This document shows positions 26,672 to 35,946 of a DNA stretch of 64,000 nucleotides, in pieces. The notes under the pieces are model-generated. The model did no database searches. It saw only the letters and a program-made list of their open reading frames with translations, and had not been told where the DNA came from. The stretch comes from Chloroflexota bacterium (GTDB lineage Bacteria > Chloroflexota > Anaerolineae > Aggregatilineales > Phototrophicaceae), in the NCBI GenBank assembly GCA_026708115.1, contig JAPOVL010000042.1, positions 1 through 64,000 on the forward strand, given 5' to 3'. Position numbers and translations under genes: made by a program. Position 1 is the stretch's first letter. Every line of letters begins with the position of its first letter.

Positions 26672-27640
26672 CTAGTTGCTCTGCAGCCAGGCCAAGCTAT
26701 AGGCCAGTGCCTCGTCGATCACTTCTGTAACCTCGGCCAAGACGTCGAAGATATGGTCGCCATCCAGTACAACCAGAGCCTCCGCGCCCTCGTGATAGTC
26801 AAGGAAGACCTGGCCGGCATGCGGTTGCGGCGTCACGGTTGTGTCGCGCGCGCCCGTGATGGCCAGCAGCGGACCTCCATAGCCGGCTATTTCGGCCACG
26901 GGATCGACGAGAAAGATGTCCTCGAAGAAGGGACCCTTGAGCGATGTTTCGGCGCCCCAGGGCAATGCGATGGTCAGCGCCTCGTCGCCGGCCGCCGCGC
27001 CGGCCAGCAGGTTGTCATAGCCCAGCAGGATGCCGTAGCTCATGACAGGATTCGACACCGCCGACCAGAGCACGAGGTTGCTGACACGCGCATCGCGCCC
27101 AGCCGTGGCCGCGCCAACCAGTCCGCCCTGGCTCAGGCCCAGGACGCTGATGTTCGCGCTGTCGACACCGTCTAGCATCTCCAGGTAATCCAGGGCGGCG
27201 ATGGCGTCGGAGATCTGGCCACTGAAGGTCGTGTCCTCCCAAGCGCCTTCGCTTTCTCCAGAGCCACGGAAGTCAATGCGCAGGCTGGCGACTCCGCGTT
27301 CGCCCAGCCAGCGCGCAGCACGGCTGAACATGGTGTCTTCGGTGCCTAGAACCGGCAATTCATGGCGCATGCCAGTGAAGCCATGCAGCAGCAGGGCGAC
27401 CGGGAACGGACCCTCGCCCTCCGGCATTGCTAGCGTGCCGACGATCGACTGTCCCTCGTTGCTGAAGCTGATGTCGCTCTCGCTGACACCGTACTCCGCC
27501 ATGGAGCCGACCAAGGCGGCCGCGGCGTCGGCGAGGCCGTCTTGCGCGGCCAAGGGCGTCGCGAAGAGTCCCGAAAGCAGCAGCAGCACAACGATAAGCG
27601 CCGTAGCAGTAATGCGTTTCAAATATGTTGTTGAAAACAT
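26672..27640 (-). CDS. Exported alpha/beta hydrolase (dienelactone hydrolase-like)
   Basis: 322 aa from the ATG at 27640; GGAG lies 6 bases upstream and itself overlaps an earlier in-frame TTG. An N-terminal signal (TALIVVLLLLSGLFATPLAAQ) indicates export. The mature part has the serine-hydrolase fold: VALLLHGFTGMRHE with the oxyanion region, the nucleophile elbow GLSQGG, then ITGARDTTVTP with the acid and GDHIFDV with the His. It resembles esterases and acyl-aminoacyl-peptidase-like hydrolases. The substrate is unknown. It reads alone, with the VCBS/UnbV gene about 200 bases upstream on the same strand. Confidence 0.88.
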   Translation of the reverse strand: MFSTTYLKRITATALIVVLLLLSGLFATPLAAQDGLADAAAALVGSMAEYGVSESDISFSNEGQSIVGTLAMPEGEGPFPVALLLHGFTGMRHELPVLGTEDTMFSRAARWLGERGVASLRIDFRGSGESEGAWEDTTFSGQISDAIAALDYLEMLDGVDSANISVLGLSQGGLVGAATAGRDARVSNLVLWSAVSNPVMSYGILLGYDNLLAGAAAGDEALTIALPWGAETSLKGPFFEDIFLVDPVAEIAGYGGPLLAITGARDTTVTPQPHAGQVFLDYHEGAEALVVLDGDHIFDVLAEVTEVIDEALAYSLAWLQSN

Positions 27641-27841
27641 AACGAACTCCAATCAACAAGACTTTACAATTACGAGATTCTGGCACAGCAGCCGCTCATT
27701 CGCAAGCGCGCCCACGCATGGTGAACCGATGTACTCTGCCCTCAAGTCGGTATCAAAAAAGAAAATGGGATCGAGGTCGTAAATGTCGCGCTACATCGGC
27801 GGATAGCGGCGAAACCGTCATCGCAAAGACGACCTGACCTG

Positions 27842-29470
27842 CTATGCCCGCCTCACCGTGATCAAGGTATTCGCCTCTAATCCGTCCACGACGCTGTATT
27901 CGCCATCATTCCACATGATGGTTAAGCGCTGCAAATCGGCGCCGGACGGGAAGCCGAAATGCGCCCGGCTGGGATCGCCCGAGAGGTAACCGCTGGTTAC
28001 GGTTACATCGCGGCGATAGACGCCTTCGCTGGTCTGCAGATACAGCCGCGCGCCGATGCTGCTGCTGGCGGATTTCTTCCAATGCAAATCGACCTCGATG
28101 CTATCGCCGCCACAAAGTTGATTCTCGTAGACTTTGGCAGGCGCATTCAAGTTGTTGACAAGCACGTCAAGATCGCCATCATTGTCGAGGTCCGCCATTG
28201 ACATGCCGCGCCCGCTCGCCTTATCGTCGAGCGCCCAGTTTGGCTGCGACGCAAACCGACTGCCAGAAAGATTGCGATAGACCTGGTTTTCTTCTACCAA
28301 TTCATTGCCCGGCAAGTGCGAGAACATCTCGCGAGAAATCATGCCGTTGACAACGTATAGATCCTGGAATCCGTCGTTGTCCAAATCGCCGAATTTCGTC
28401 GACCAACTCCAGCCAGTCGCGTCCAGGCCCAGCCGAGGCGCGATGTTTTGCGCCAAGCCTGCTCCAGTGCCGGCGTAAAGCACGTTCTCCATAATCTGTG
28501 GGTCGCCTTCGACGTGGGGCATCGCCATCATCATGTCCATCACCGGTCCCCACTGCGCCATCGTTTCTTCATCATCGTCATAGGGTTTCATGTCCACGGC
28601 GTAGATCTCGACGCGGCCATCATTATCTAGGTCGGCCGCATCGTAGCTCATGGTGCTGTGCGGCATCACCGGCGGCGGCTGCTGCTCACGCCAATTGCCG
28701 TCTACAAATGTGAAGAAACGGTCGGGCACGGCGAAGTCGTTGCCGATGATGATTTCCAGGGCGTCATCAGCGTTGACGCGGGTAAGCAGGGCCAGGGTAT
28801 TGGACCGGTTCGCGAGCCGAGTCGCCTGGAAGCGATCTTCCCGCTGTTCGTAATAGATCACGCCCGATTTCGGCGCCGATTGACCCAGGATCATTTCATT
28901 CTCGACATCGTAGGAGCCGGTGACCAAATCGAGATCGCCGTCGCGGTCGGCATCAAGCCAGTTCATGGCATAGCCGATATAGCTAACGCCTTTCAAAATC
29001 TGGATAGCGAAGCCGGTACCTGCTTGATTGCGCCAATATAGCGGCGCGGCTGCCTGCTGCGTGAAGACGATATCAAGCCAGCCGTCGCCGTCGACATCGA
29101 CGGCGGCAACCGCGCGCGACGGCGTCAGGGAGGGAAGCGCCTGCTTGCGAAACTGCAGATCGCCCGCATTCCAGAAGACCGCGTTGTCGCCGCCCAGATT
29201 TGCCAGCACGATATCCAGCAAGCCGTCATTGTTCAGGTCATTGATGGCCAAACCCGCGCCATTACTGTCGTAGAAACCGATCGGCGTGGCGGTCGGTGTC
29301 GTGATATGGTCCAGTTCATGAGCCAGGAATGCCCCCGAGCAATCCTCCGGTCGTCGCAGCGCGACCGAATCCAGCGTCACCGGAACATAGATGCGTAGCG
29401 CCGACGCGACGTTTGCGACGACGAGCAGAAGCGCAAGCGCAAGCATACGAAAGGGACAACTGCGAAACAT
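27842..29470 (-). CDS. Secreted VCBS/FG-GAP repeat protein with UnbV/ASPIC domain
   Basis: 542 aa with a Sec signal (MLALALLLVVANVASA). At least six FG-GAP/VCBS blades carry calcium-loop motifs: NDLNNDGLLDIV, VDVDGDGWLDIV, LDADRDGDLDLV, ADLDNDGRVEIY, GDLDNDGFQDLY and ADLDNDGDLDVL. Together they should form an integrin-like beta-propeller. The C-terminal 100 residues match the UnbV/ASPIC domain found in CRTAC1-like proteins (SSIGARLYLQT, VTSGYLSGDPSRAHFGF). Such proteins act at the cell surface in adhesion or glycan binding. Biochemical function is unknown. Confidence 0.92.
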   Translation of the reverse strand: MFRSCPFRMLALALLLVVANVASALRIYVPVTLDSVALRRPEDCSGAFLAHELDHITTPTATPIGFYDSNGAGLAINDLNNDGLLDIVLANLGGDNAVFWNAGDLQFRKQALPSLTPSRAVAAVDVDGDGWLDIVFTQQAAAPLYWRNQAGTGFAIQILKGVSYIGYAMNWLDADRDGDLDLVTGSYDVENEMILGQSAPKSGVIYYEQREDRFQATRLANRSNTLALLTRVNADDALEIIIGNDFAVPDRFFTFVDGNWREQQPPPVMPHSTMSYDAADLDNDGRVEIYAVDMKPYDDDEETMAQWGPVMDMMMAMPHVEGDPQIMENVLYAGTGAGLAQNIAPRLGLDATGWSWSTKFGDLDNDGFQDLYVVNGMISREMFSHLPGNELVEENQVYRNLSGSRFASQPNWALDDKASGRGMSMADLDNDGDLDVLVNNLNAPAKVYENQLCGGDSIEVDLHWKKSASSSIGARLYLQTSEGVYRRDVTVTSGYLSGDPSRAHFGFPSGADLQRLTIMWNDGEYSVVDGLEANTLITVRRA

Positions 29471-29688
29471 TTTGCAACCTGTTGTTTGGCGGATAGTGCC
29501 AGAACGATACCATCAGCTAGTTGGATTGGCAAACCCGTGTCGAGTGGGGATGCGCTTTCGCAGCAGCGCGTCAACAGGGAGTGGAGAAGCAAATGTCCTT
29601 AACTGGATTCAAACGCTTTGCCTAGTGAGTGAGTTGCGCCTTTGAAACGGGATTTGCGCTGCCGCTATTCGAGCCGCGGCTGCGCGCG

Positions 29689-30069
29689 TTATGAGGCGGA
29701 TTCAGCGTCTACGGTAGCCTTGGTCATTACACCTCGCCCTTCCAGGAAGCCAAGCATGCGCGCCTGCTCGATTCCCAGACTCTGCAAGTCGCCTCTGACA
29801 TCCTGAAGCCCCTCTTCCAGGCGTTCCTCCAGCCGGTCAATTCGCGCTTCCATGCGGTCAAAGCGATCGTCAACGCGATTAAAGCGATCGTCAACGCGAT
29901 TAAAGCGCTCATTGAAGCGAGTCTGTTCGTTTTCAACACTTTTCACACGATTGTCAAGGTTTACGAGTTGATCGCTAATGCGGTTAAACTGGCGCGTTAT
30001 GTAGGCTAACAGACCTACGCCTACCGCCAACACTGATGCGATTGTCGCGATGGTTTGTCCCCAGTCCAT
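29689..30069 (-). CDS. Small membrane-anchored coiled-coil protein with heptad repeats
   Basis: 126 aa from the ATG at 30069, which has AGGAG 12 bases upstream. Residues 6-25 (TIATIASVLAVGVGLLAYIT) form one membrane segment, followed by a long coiled coil. The heptad FNRVDDR is repeated exactly twice and then degenerates (FDRMEARIDRLEERL). The 21-base DNA unit behind it is identical in both copies. The tail is GIEQARMLGFLEGRG. The overall design recalls small anchored coiled-coil proteins common in cyanobacteria and Chloroflexota whose role is not known. Confidence 0.75.
   Translation of the reverse strand: MDWGQTIATIASVLAVGVGLLAYITRQFNRISDQLVNLDNRVKSVENEQTRFNERFNRVDDRFNRVDDRFDRMEARIDRLEERLEEGLQDVRGDLQSLGIEQARMLGFLEGRGVMTKATVDAESAS
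29863..29904. repeat. Two identical 21-bp tandem repeats inside a coiled-coil gene
   Basis: The unit GCGATCGTCAACGCGATTAA plus A occurs at 29863-29883 and 29884-29904. It encodes one coiled-coil heptad, so copy-number change keeps both the reading frame and the heptad register. Partial degenerate copies flank it. Confidence 0.85.
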
Positions 30070-30170
30070 GATGCTCAGCGTCTCCTGCAATGATTGAGCG
30101 CATAACCATATTCTAACGACGTGAGTCTCGCTACGCAAGCATATGTTAACAGGCTAAGTGTACACACGTA

Positions 30171-30213
30171 TAAATGAAAAGCGCCTCTTCCGCAAGCATG
30201 TTGGAAGAGGCGC
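30171..30213 (-). terminator. Rho-independent terminator of the molybdoenzyme gene
   Basis: GCGCCTCTTCC and GGAAGAGGCGC form a perfect 11-bp stem with an 11-base loop, 24 bases after the stop. On the minus strand it is followed by TTTTCATTTA. Confidence 0.8.
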
Positions 30214-30236
30214 TCATATGTCGATCGAGTAGCCGA

Positions 30237-31922
30237 TTAGGCTTCGGTTTCTGTTGGAGGAGATTCCAAATCGGCCAGCGAGGGCATCGTCTCTTTCTTG
30301 GAATGGACACCGGTGGCGCCGTCGGGTCGGGTACCGCGCGATTCCAGGCTTTGCAAGTTGCCGTCTCCGTCATAGGCACGCACTGAAAATCGATACTCGC
30401 CTTCCTGGAAGCGCCAGTCGAAGCGCCACAAAACCCAGGTCAATTCCGAGAGCGGCATACGCAGTTTTGCTTCTTGCCAATCGCCGTCGTTGACACTGAC
30501 TTCGACGCGAGAGATGCGCTTGGCCCCGGCATAGGCGATCCCGCCGATTGGCACGACATAACCCTGGTCGTCCTTGAGGATGGCGTCCGTCGCCACGGTG
30601 TCGACGACCGAGGTCGGATTCACCATCGCCTCCACGCTCCAGCCGCGCCGCACCCAGTAACCCTCCTGCCAGGCATCGACAAACTCGATGCTCTCTATCC
30701 ACTTGGGTTGCTTCATGCCGTAGCGATCAGGGATATAGATCCGTAAGGGGAAACCGTGCTTCTGCTTCAGCGGTTGGTCGTCCCACTCATAAGCGAACAT
30801 GATGCGGTCGTCGGCATTGATGACATCGAGCATGACATATTCATCGAAATTGTCGGCGCCGGTGATTTTTAGCGCGACGGCGTCCGCTTGTGGTTTCACC
30901 AGTTCGAGGAAGTCGCTCATGCGGAAGCCCGACCATTTGGTGGTACTGATTAAGGTGCCGCCAATGCGGTTGCTGATGCAAGATAAGGTGATGAAGCGAT
31001 CGACCCGCTCAAACTTGTCGTAGAGGTCACCCAGTGACAAGCTGACCGGATTCTCAACGAGACCCGTGACATCAAGTCGCCACTCGCCAGAGTCAATCAC
31101 CGGAGGTCGCGAACTGATGTCGATGCGATAGTGATCGTCAAGCGGCGTGTATTCGGGTCGGGTGCCCGGCGCCGGCTCCATATTGCCTTCGAGGTTGGGC
31201 AGGACATCGCCATCGGACGCGCCCGAGGCATCCCCGGCAACTTGCCCTTCGCCAGGACGATTGCCGATGAAGGCGCCCAGCCCGGCGCCGATGACAGTCA
31301 GGACCGCGCTAGCGCCGCCGATGCGCACCATGAACTGGCGGCGATCGAGCGCCTCGACGGTGATGGTCTCGCCTGTCTCCTCGTCGATCTTGGTTTTCGC
31401 GCCACTATGCGCGAGCGCGTTATAGATCCAGTTGGCAGCCGCTCCCCATAACAGACTAACTATGAGAACCCAAACGATCTGCGCAGCCTTCGGCGCGGTG
31501 GCTGTCAGATTCACCTGCTCGGAGATCAGCAGCATGACCGCGCCAAATCCCAAACCCAGCATCAGGCCGGGGTAGAGATTGCGAGCGCGGGTTTTACTGC
31601 GATTTAAGATCCCGTAGAAGGCCGCGACACAGACCAGGCCCAGCCCGAGGAAAGCGCCCAGACCCATCAACTGCTCGGCGGTCTTGGCGGCGACAGATGT
31701 CTCGCCCATGTTAAAGGCGATGATCATATCTACCATCATATCAATGCCGAAAGTCAGCAGCGCGCCCGGCAATACCCGCGATACAAAGTCGAATACGTCA
31801 AAGGGGATAAAGGGCAAACCGGCCAGTTGATCGGCCAGGAATAGCACTGAAGTCAGCGTCATCGTCAACAGAGCGCCGACCAAAGCGCCGAGCCACAATG
31901 ACGGTTTTTTGATCGTGTCCAT
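30237..31922 (-). CDS. Molybdopterin-dependent oxidoreductase with polytopic N-terminus and internal Tat motif
   Basis: 561 aa from the ATG at 31922; a GTG at 31934 is an alternative. Residues 8-170 hold four to five hydrophobic segments (around 8-35, 45-70, 84-106, 115-137 and 147-170). A twin-arginine motif DRRQFMVRIGG (R194-R195) and a hydrophobic stretch to about residue 220 follow. The rest is a sulfite oxidase-fold molybdenum domain with the ligand Cys315 (ITLSCISNRIGG) and GFPLRIYIPDRYGMKQPKW, plus a C-terminal Mo-co dimerisation domain. The catalytic part should be exported folded by Tat while anchored by the polytopic segment. The substrate could be sulfite or oxidised protein or small molecules. 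No haem partner is adjacent. Confidence 0.9.
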   Translation of the reverse strand: MDTIKKPSLWLGALVGALLTMTLTSVLFLADQLAGLPFIPFDVFDFVSRVLPGALLTFGIDMMVDMIIAFNMGETSVAAKTAEQLMGLGAFLGLGLVCVAAFYGILNRSKTRARNLYPGLMLGLGFGAVMLLISEQVNLTATAPKAAQIVWVLIVSLLWGAAANWIYNALAHSGAKTKIDEETGETITVEALDRRQFMVRIGGASAVLTVIGAGLGAFIGNRPGEGQVAGDASGASDGDVLPNLEGNMEPAPGTRPEYTPLDDHYRIDISSRPPVIDSGEWRLDVTGLVENPVSLSLGDLYDKFERVDRFITLSCISNRIGGTLISTTKWSGFRMSDFLELVKPQADAVALKITGADNFDEYVMLDVINADDRIMFAYEWDDQPLKQKHGFPLRIYIPDRYGMKQPKWIESIEFVDAWQEGYWVRRGWSVEAMVNPTSVVDTVATDAILKDDQGYVVPIGGIAYAGAKRISRVEVSVNDGDWQEAKLRMPLSELTWVLWRFDWRFQEGEYRFSVRAYDGDGNLQSLESRGTRPDGATGVHSKKETMPSLADLESPPTETEA

Positions 31923-32073
31923 AATCCTCTTCACTCTCCTAATCGAATCGGATACCTTTAGTATAGTACATGTTTTAGTGAAAATATATTGCCTTGATAT
32001 TACGGCGGGCTTACAAATTGCGTATTCCGGAATTAGCGCCCGAATGCAATATTGACCCTAATCGGCGAGCGAT

Positions 32074-33483
32074 ATGGATGCTGCGATGAGTGAGCTTTTG
32101 GCCCGGTTGCAAAAGGAATCGAAAGACAAGGCCATCTATCGTCAGGCACTCGATCACGGGCTGGCATATCTCGACTCATTGGCAGATCGCCCCGCCTTCC
32201 CGCCTGCGACCGCGCTGGAGGCTTTGCATTCCTTGGACGAGGGACTGCCAGATGGACCCTGCGAAACCAGCGCCATCCTGCGGCTACTGCACGAGATCGG
32301 CGCGCCGGCGGCGGTCGCCCAGGGCGGCGGACGTTATTTTGGCTTCGTCAACGGCGGCGTGATTCCGGCGGCGCTGGCGGCCAGGCTGCTGGCGGATGTG
32401 TGGGATCAGAACGCGGCCCTAAACATCATGTCGCCGATTGCCGCCAAGCTGGAAGCGCTCTGCGAAACCTGGCTGGTTGACCTGCTTGACCTGCCAAAGG
32501 GCAGCGCAGCGGGATTTGTCAGCGGGACGTCAACGGCAAGCCTATGCGGATTGCTGGCCGGGCGCAACGCCATCCTGCGCCGGCAAGGCTGGGATGTCGG
32601 CCAGCGCGGGCTCTTCGGCGCCCCTTCCATTCGCCTGATCATGAGCGAAGCGGTACACGGCAGCGTCTTCAAAGCGCTGGCGATTCTCGGTATTGGCGAA
32701 GCTCAGATCGAGGTAGTGGCCGCCGACGATCAGGGCAGATTCGACGCGCGGCAGCTTCCCCAATTGGACGAAACATCGCTGCTGATCCTGCAGGCGGGCA
32801 ATGTCAACAGCGCCGCTTTCGACGATTTCGCGACCATTTGCACTGCGGCGGAGCGAGTTGAGGCCTGGGTGCACGTCGACGGCGCCTTTGGCTTATGGGC
32901 CCGCGCTTGCCAAGCGACGGCGCACCTAACCACTGGCATTGAGCTCGCGGATTCCTGGTCCGTCGACGCCCACAAGACGCTCAACAGCCCCTATGATTGC
33001 GGCATCGTTTTCTGCCGAGACCGCTTGACGCTGTTACAGGCACTTCAAGCAACTGGCAGCTACCTCCAATTCAGCGAGGAGCGCGACGGTATGCTGTACA
33101 CGCCAGAGATGTCGCGTCGAGCGCGGGGGATCGAACTGTGGGCGCTGCTGAAAGCCTTGGGTCGCGCCGGCGTCGATGAACTGGTTGCACAGCTTTGCGC
33201 GCGGGCGCGACAATTCGCTGAGGAACTTGCCAGGCGCAGATTCCGGATTCTGAATGACGTCGTGTTCAATCAGGTGCTGGTGGCCTGCGAAAAGCCGGAA
33301 TTAACGCGGGCCACCCTGAGCGCGATACAGTCCAGCGGCGAGTGCTGGTGCGGCGGGTCGGAGTGGCGCGGAGAACCCGTGATTCGCATCAGTGTCTGCT
33401 CTTGGGCGACCACGGAAGCCGACGTGAAACGATCGGTTGCGGCCTTTTCAGCGGCGCGCTCACAGGCGATATCAATGATATAG
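32074..33483 (+). CDS. PLP-dependent group II decarboxylase family protein
   Basis: 469 aa. The fold-type I pattern is clear: GFVSGTSTASLCGLLAGRNAIL, His195 that stacks on PLP (SEAVHGSVFKA), Asp269 (HVDGAFG) and the Schiff-base Lys301 (SVDAHKTLNSPYDCG). Relatives decarboxylate aromatic amino acids, glutamate or aspartate. The substrate residue pattern does not decide which. It stands alone on the plus strand and its last 12 bases overlap the convergent DUF4037 gene. Confidence 0.88.
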   Translation: MDAAMSELLARLQKESKDKAIYRQALDHGLAYLDSLADRPAFPPATALEALHSLDEGLPDGPCETSAILRLLHEIGAPAAVAQGGGRYFGFVNGGVIPAALAARLLADVWDQNAALNIMSPIAAKLEALCETWLVDLLDLPKGSAAGFVSGTSTASLCGLLAGRNAILRRQGWDVGQRGLFGAPSIRLIMSEAVHGSVFKALAILGIGEAQIEVVAADDQGRFDARQLPQLDETSLLILQAGNVNSAAFDDFATICTAAERVEAWVHVDGAFGLWARACQATAHLTTGIELADSWSVDAHKTLNSPYDCGIVFCRDRLTLLQALQATGSYLQFSEERDGMLYTPEMSRRARGIELWALLKALGRAGVDELVAQLCARARQFAEELARRRFRILNDVVFNQVLVACEKPELTRATLSAIQSSGECWCGGSEWRGEPVIRISVCSWATTEADVKRSVAAFSAARSQAISMI

Positions 33484-34575
33484 CGCTGAGATTCTCCGGC
33501 GCAGATGCACCGCCTCGCGCAAGTCCGTATTATCGCTGAACTGATCAATACTGCCGATTGGCGCTCGCAACGCCGCCGCCCGCAGCTTGTCATCACCGAT
33601 GCGGCGGATCAAGGCCTCGGAATAGCGCCAGGCCGCGCTGACCTGGAAGCCGCGATCATGAAAGGGCAGCAGCCGCGGTTGAATCGTCTCGGTCAGCCCC
33701 AGCGCATTATGCTGACGGTTCAGGCTCTCGTACGCTGCGCATAGAGCGTCCTGTCGGTCCTCATCGTCCTGCGCGACTTGAACGCCCCGCAGCGCCGGAA
33801 TCAATTCGCTGGCGCAGGGCAGTTCGGCGAAGGCGCTGCCGAACCACTTGGCATAAGGCGCATACCGCCGCGCCATCAAAAAGCACAATTGCATGATGGA
33901 GCGAACCAACCGGCCAGCGATCAGAGCCGCGCCGAGTTCGTCGCCGACCATGGCAGCGCGCGGCGCCAAATGCTCGTCTTGGCCGATGCGCGACCAGCCG
34001 CATGCCAGCAGATACAGCCATATATCATGAGGGTACCAGGCGAGCCGCGCCCGTAGAGCTGCCAACTCGAGATCGTCGCGAAAGACGCCGCCGGCAGTGA
34101 GCGAGAGCAGCTTTTGCTGAGGCAGGCTGAGCCAGTCGCCTGCGCTTAAGGGCTGTTCCCCGGTAATGCCAATGGTAGCGCGCAGATAGCCGTCAATGGT
34201 CAAGATCTCGACGCGGTGATTGACGGGGCCGGAATCGATTCGCTCTGGAATCTGCGTCCCGTTGTCCCCGTCGCCGACCTTTGGCAACCCAAAGTGCGTT
34301 GAATACCCCGCGAATTCGTAAGGCAGACGATGACTGAGCAATTCCCGTAATGCCGGCGCGTGGCCCGCGTGATCCGCCGGCCTAAGGAAAAGCATGACGC
34401 GCGGCCCCCAGTGATGATCGGTGGATACTTCGGTATCATATCCCAGCACCTCGGATCCGCTGCCGATCAAAGCGGCGCTGTAAGGCAAACTCGGGTAGGC
34501 TTGATCAATGATCGGCGCGACCGCATCCTGGAAAAAATCCCGCGAAAGCGACAAACCTGGAATAAACTCCGACAT
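33472..34575 (-). CDS. DUF4037 domain protein, nucleotidyltransferase-like
   Basis: 367 aa from the ATG at 34575; upstream in-frame codons run into the promoter region of the next gene. The N-terminal part IGSGSEVLGYDTEVSTDHHWG resembles the GS motif and acidic residues of a degenerate nucleotidyltransferase fold, as described for DUF4037 proteins. A helical C-terminal part is annotated DUF4037 in relatives. No biochemical function is established for the family. The gene overlaps the end of the PLP decarboxylase by 12 bases and is divergent from the aromatic pathway gene. Confidence 0.78.
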   Translation of the reverse strand: MSEFIPGLSLSRDFFQDAVAPIIDQAYPSLPYSAALIGSGSEVLGYDTEVSTDHHWGPRVMLFLRPADHAGHAPALRELLSHRLPYEFAGYSTHFGLPKVGDGDNGTQIPERIDSGPVNHRVEILTIDGYLRATIGITGEQPLSAGDWLSLPQQKLLSLTAGGVFRDDLELAALRARLAWYPHDIWLYLLACGWSRIGQDEHLAPRAAMVGDELGAALIAGRLVRSIMQLCFLMARRYAPYAKWFGSAFAELPCASELIPALRGVQVAQDDEDRQDALCAAYESLNRQHNALGLTETIQPRLLPFHDRGFQVSAAWRYSEALIRRIGDDKLRAAALRAPIGSIDQFSDNTDLREAVHLRRRISALYH

Positions 34576-34629
34576 CACAGACCTCGCCCGGCTGAAAAAA
34601 TCTGACCATGCTATTTGCCGATACCTGTG

Positions 34630-34635
34630 TATAAT
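34630..34635 (+). promoter_or_regulatory. -10 box of the DAHP synthase gene
   Basis: A perfect TATAAT about 46 bases before the GTG start. No convincing -35 at 16-18 bases was found. Transcription would start near 34642. Confidence 0.4.
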
Positions 34636-34680
34636 ACCCCTCACCGGCCATTTAGTGGATGTATTGGGAGTACAGAAGCC

Positions 34681-35775
34681 GTGTCCTCAACAAACCGTCT
34701 CAAGGAGTTACGGGACCAGATTGACCCGATCAATCTGGAAATCCTGGAATTGCTCAACAAGCGAGCCGAAATCGCGCTGGAAATCGGCAAGGTTCAGCAA
34801 GAGATGGGCACGCGATTTTATGACCCCCAACGTGAAGCCGAGATGCTGAACGCGCTCCAATACGCCAACGAAGGTCCCTTCAGCAACGAAACGATCAGCA
34901 AGCTATTCAACGAGGTTTTCCGCGCCACCTTGAACCTCGAAGAGCAGGACGCGCGGCAAACGATTCTGGTGCAGCGCAAGTCGCCCGATCAGCATACCAT
35001 CATCGAATTCAGCAACGGCTTGCGCCTGGGTAATGACAGTTTCGAGCTTATCGCCGGTCCCTGCGCCGTGGAAAGCTACGAGCAAATGGACGAGGTGGCC
35101 GCGGTGCTGGCGGCGCGTGGCGTGAAGATGATCCGCGGTATGGGTTACAAACCGCGCACCTCTCCCTACGACTTCCAGGGTATGGGCGAAGAGGGTTTGA
35201 AGATCGCCCGACGGGTCGCCAACAAATACGGACTGGTCGTCATCAGCGAAGTGCTGGATCTGTCGTTGATACCGATGATGGACGAATATGTCGATGCCTT
35301 CTGGGTGGGCGCCCGTAATATGCAAAACAGCTTCCTGCTGCGGGCCCTGGGCAAGCAAAGCAAGCCCGTGCTGCTCAAGCGCAGCTTCGGCGCCACATTG
35401 AAAGAATACATTTACGCCGCCGAATACATCATGAGCGGCGGCAACCACCAGGTTATTCTCATGGAGCGCGGCATCCGCACCTTCAGCGAGTGGACGCGCA
35501 ATACGCTCGATATCAGCGCCGTGCCCCTGCTGAAGCAAGAAACCCACCTGCCGGTGATCGTTGACATCTCACACTCCGCGGGACGACGCGATATCGCCAA
35601 TCCGCTGGGGCGCGTGGCCCGCGTTAGCGGCGCCGACGGCTTGATGGTGGAAGTCCACCCCAACCCGGACGTGGCCATGTCCGATGCCAAGCAGCAACTC
35701 AATCTCGATCAGTTCAACCAGTTGATGGACGATATCGAGTCGATAACGCTGGGCGACAAACAGCCTGCGGTTTAA
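34681..35775 (+). CDS. Chorismate mutase / DAHP synthase fusion
   Basis: 364 aa from a GTG at 34681, chosen because GGGAG lies 10 bases upstream and the protein then begins with the chorismate mutase domain; an ATG at 34615 would precede the -10 box. Residues 1-90 are an AroQ-type mutase (LRDQIDPINLEILELLNKRAEIALEIG). The rest is a type I-beta 3-deoxy-7-phosphoheptulonate synthase (ELIAGPCAVES, KPRTSPYDFQG, GARNMQNSFLLRALG, PVIVDISHSAGRRD, EVHPNPDVAMSD). It catalyses the first step of the shikimate pathway, with the mutase domain as a prephenate/chorismate-responsive regulator, as in Bacillus AroA. A terminator follows. Confidence 0.95.
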   Translation: MSSTNRLKELRDQIDPINLEILELLNKRAEIALEIGKVQQEMGTRFYDPQREAEMLNALQYANEGPFSNETISKLFNEVFRATLNLEEQDARQTILVQRKSPDQHTIIEFSNGLRLGNDSFELIAGPCAVESYEQMDEVAAVLAARGVKMIRGMGYKPRTSPYDFQGMGEEGLKIARRVANKYGLVVISEVLDLSLIPMMDEYVDAFWVGARNMQNSFLLRALGKQSKPVLLKRSFGATLKEYIYAAEYIMSGGNHQVILMERGIRTFSEWTRNTLDISAVPLLKQETHLPVIVDISHSAGRRDIANPLGRVARVSGADGLMVEVHPNPDVAMSDAKQQLNLDQFNQLMDDIESITLGDKQPAV

Positions 35776-35829
35776 CCATTCTGGCGTCCTTTTCAATTTG
35801 AACGGGACACAAAAGACGAGCATTTGATG

Positions 35830-35868
35830 AAGTCCCCCTGTACAGTTGTGTAGGGGGATTTCGCTTTT
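35830..35868 (+). terminator. Rho-independent terminator after the DAHP synthase gene
   Basis: TCCCCCTGTAC pairs with GTGTAGGGGGA (two G-U pairs) around the loop AGTT, then TTTCGCTTTT follows. It lies about 55 bases after the stop. Confidence 0.75.
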
Positions 35869-35946
35869 GTCTGTGAAGCCGGGAAACAATACTCACCGGT
35901 CTCTCCGCAGCTACGCGCTCCCTCCCTTGAGATCTGATAACAAGCA

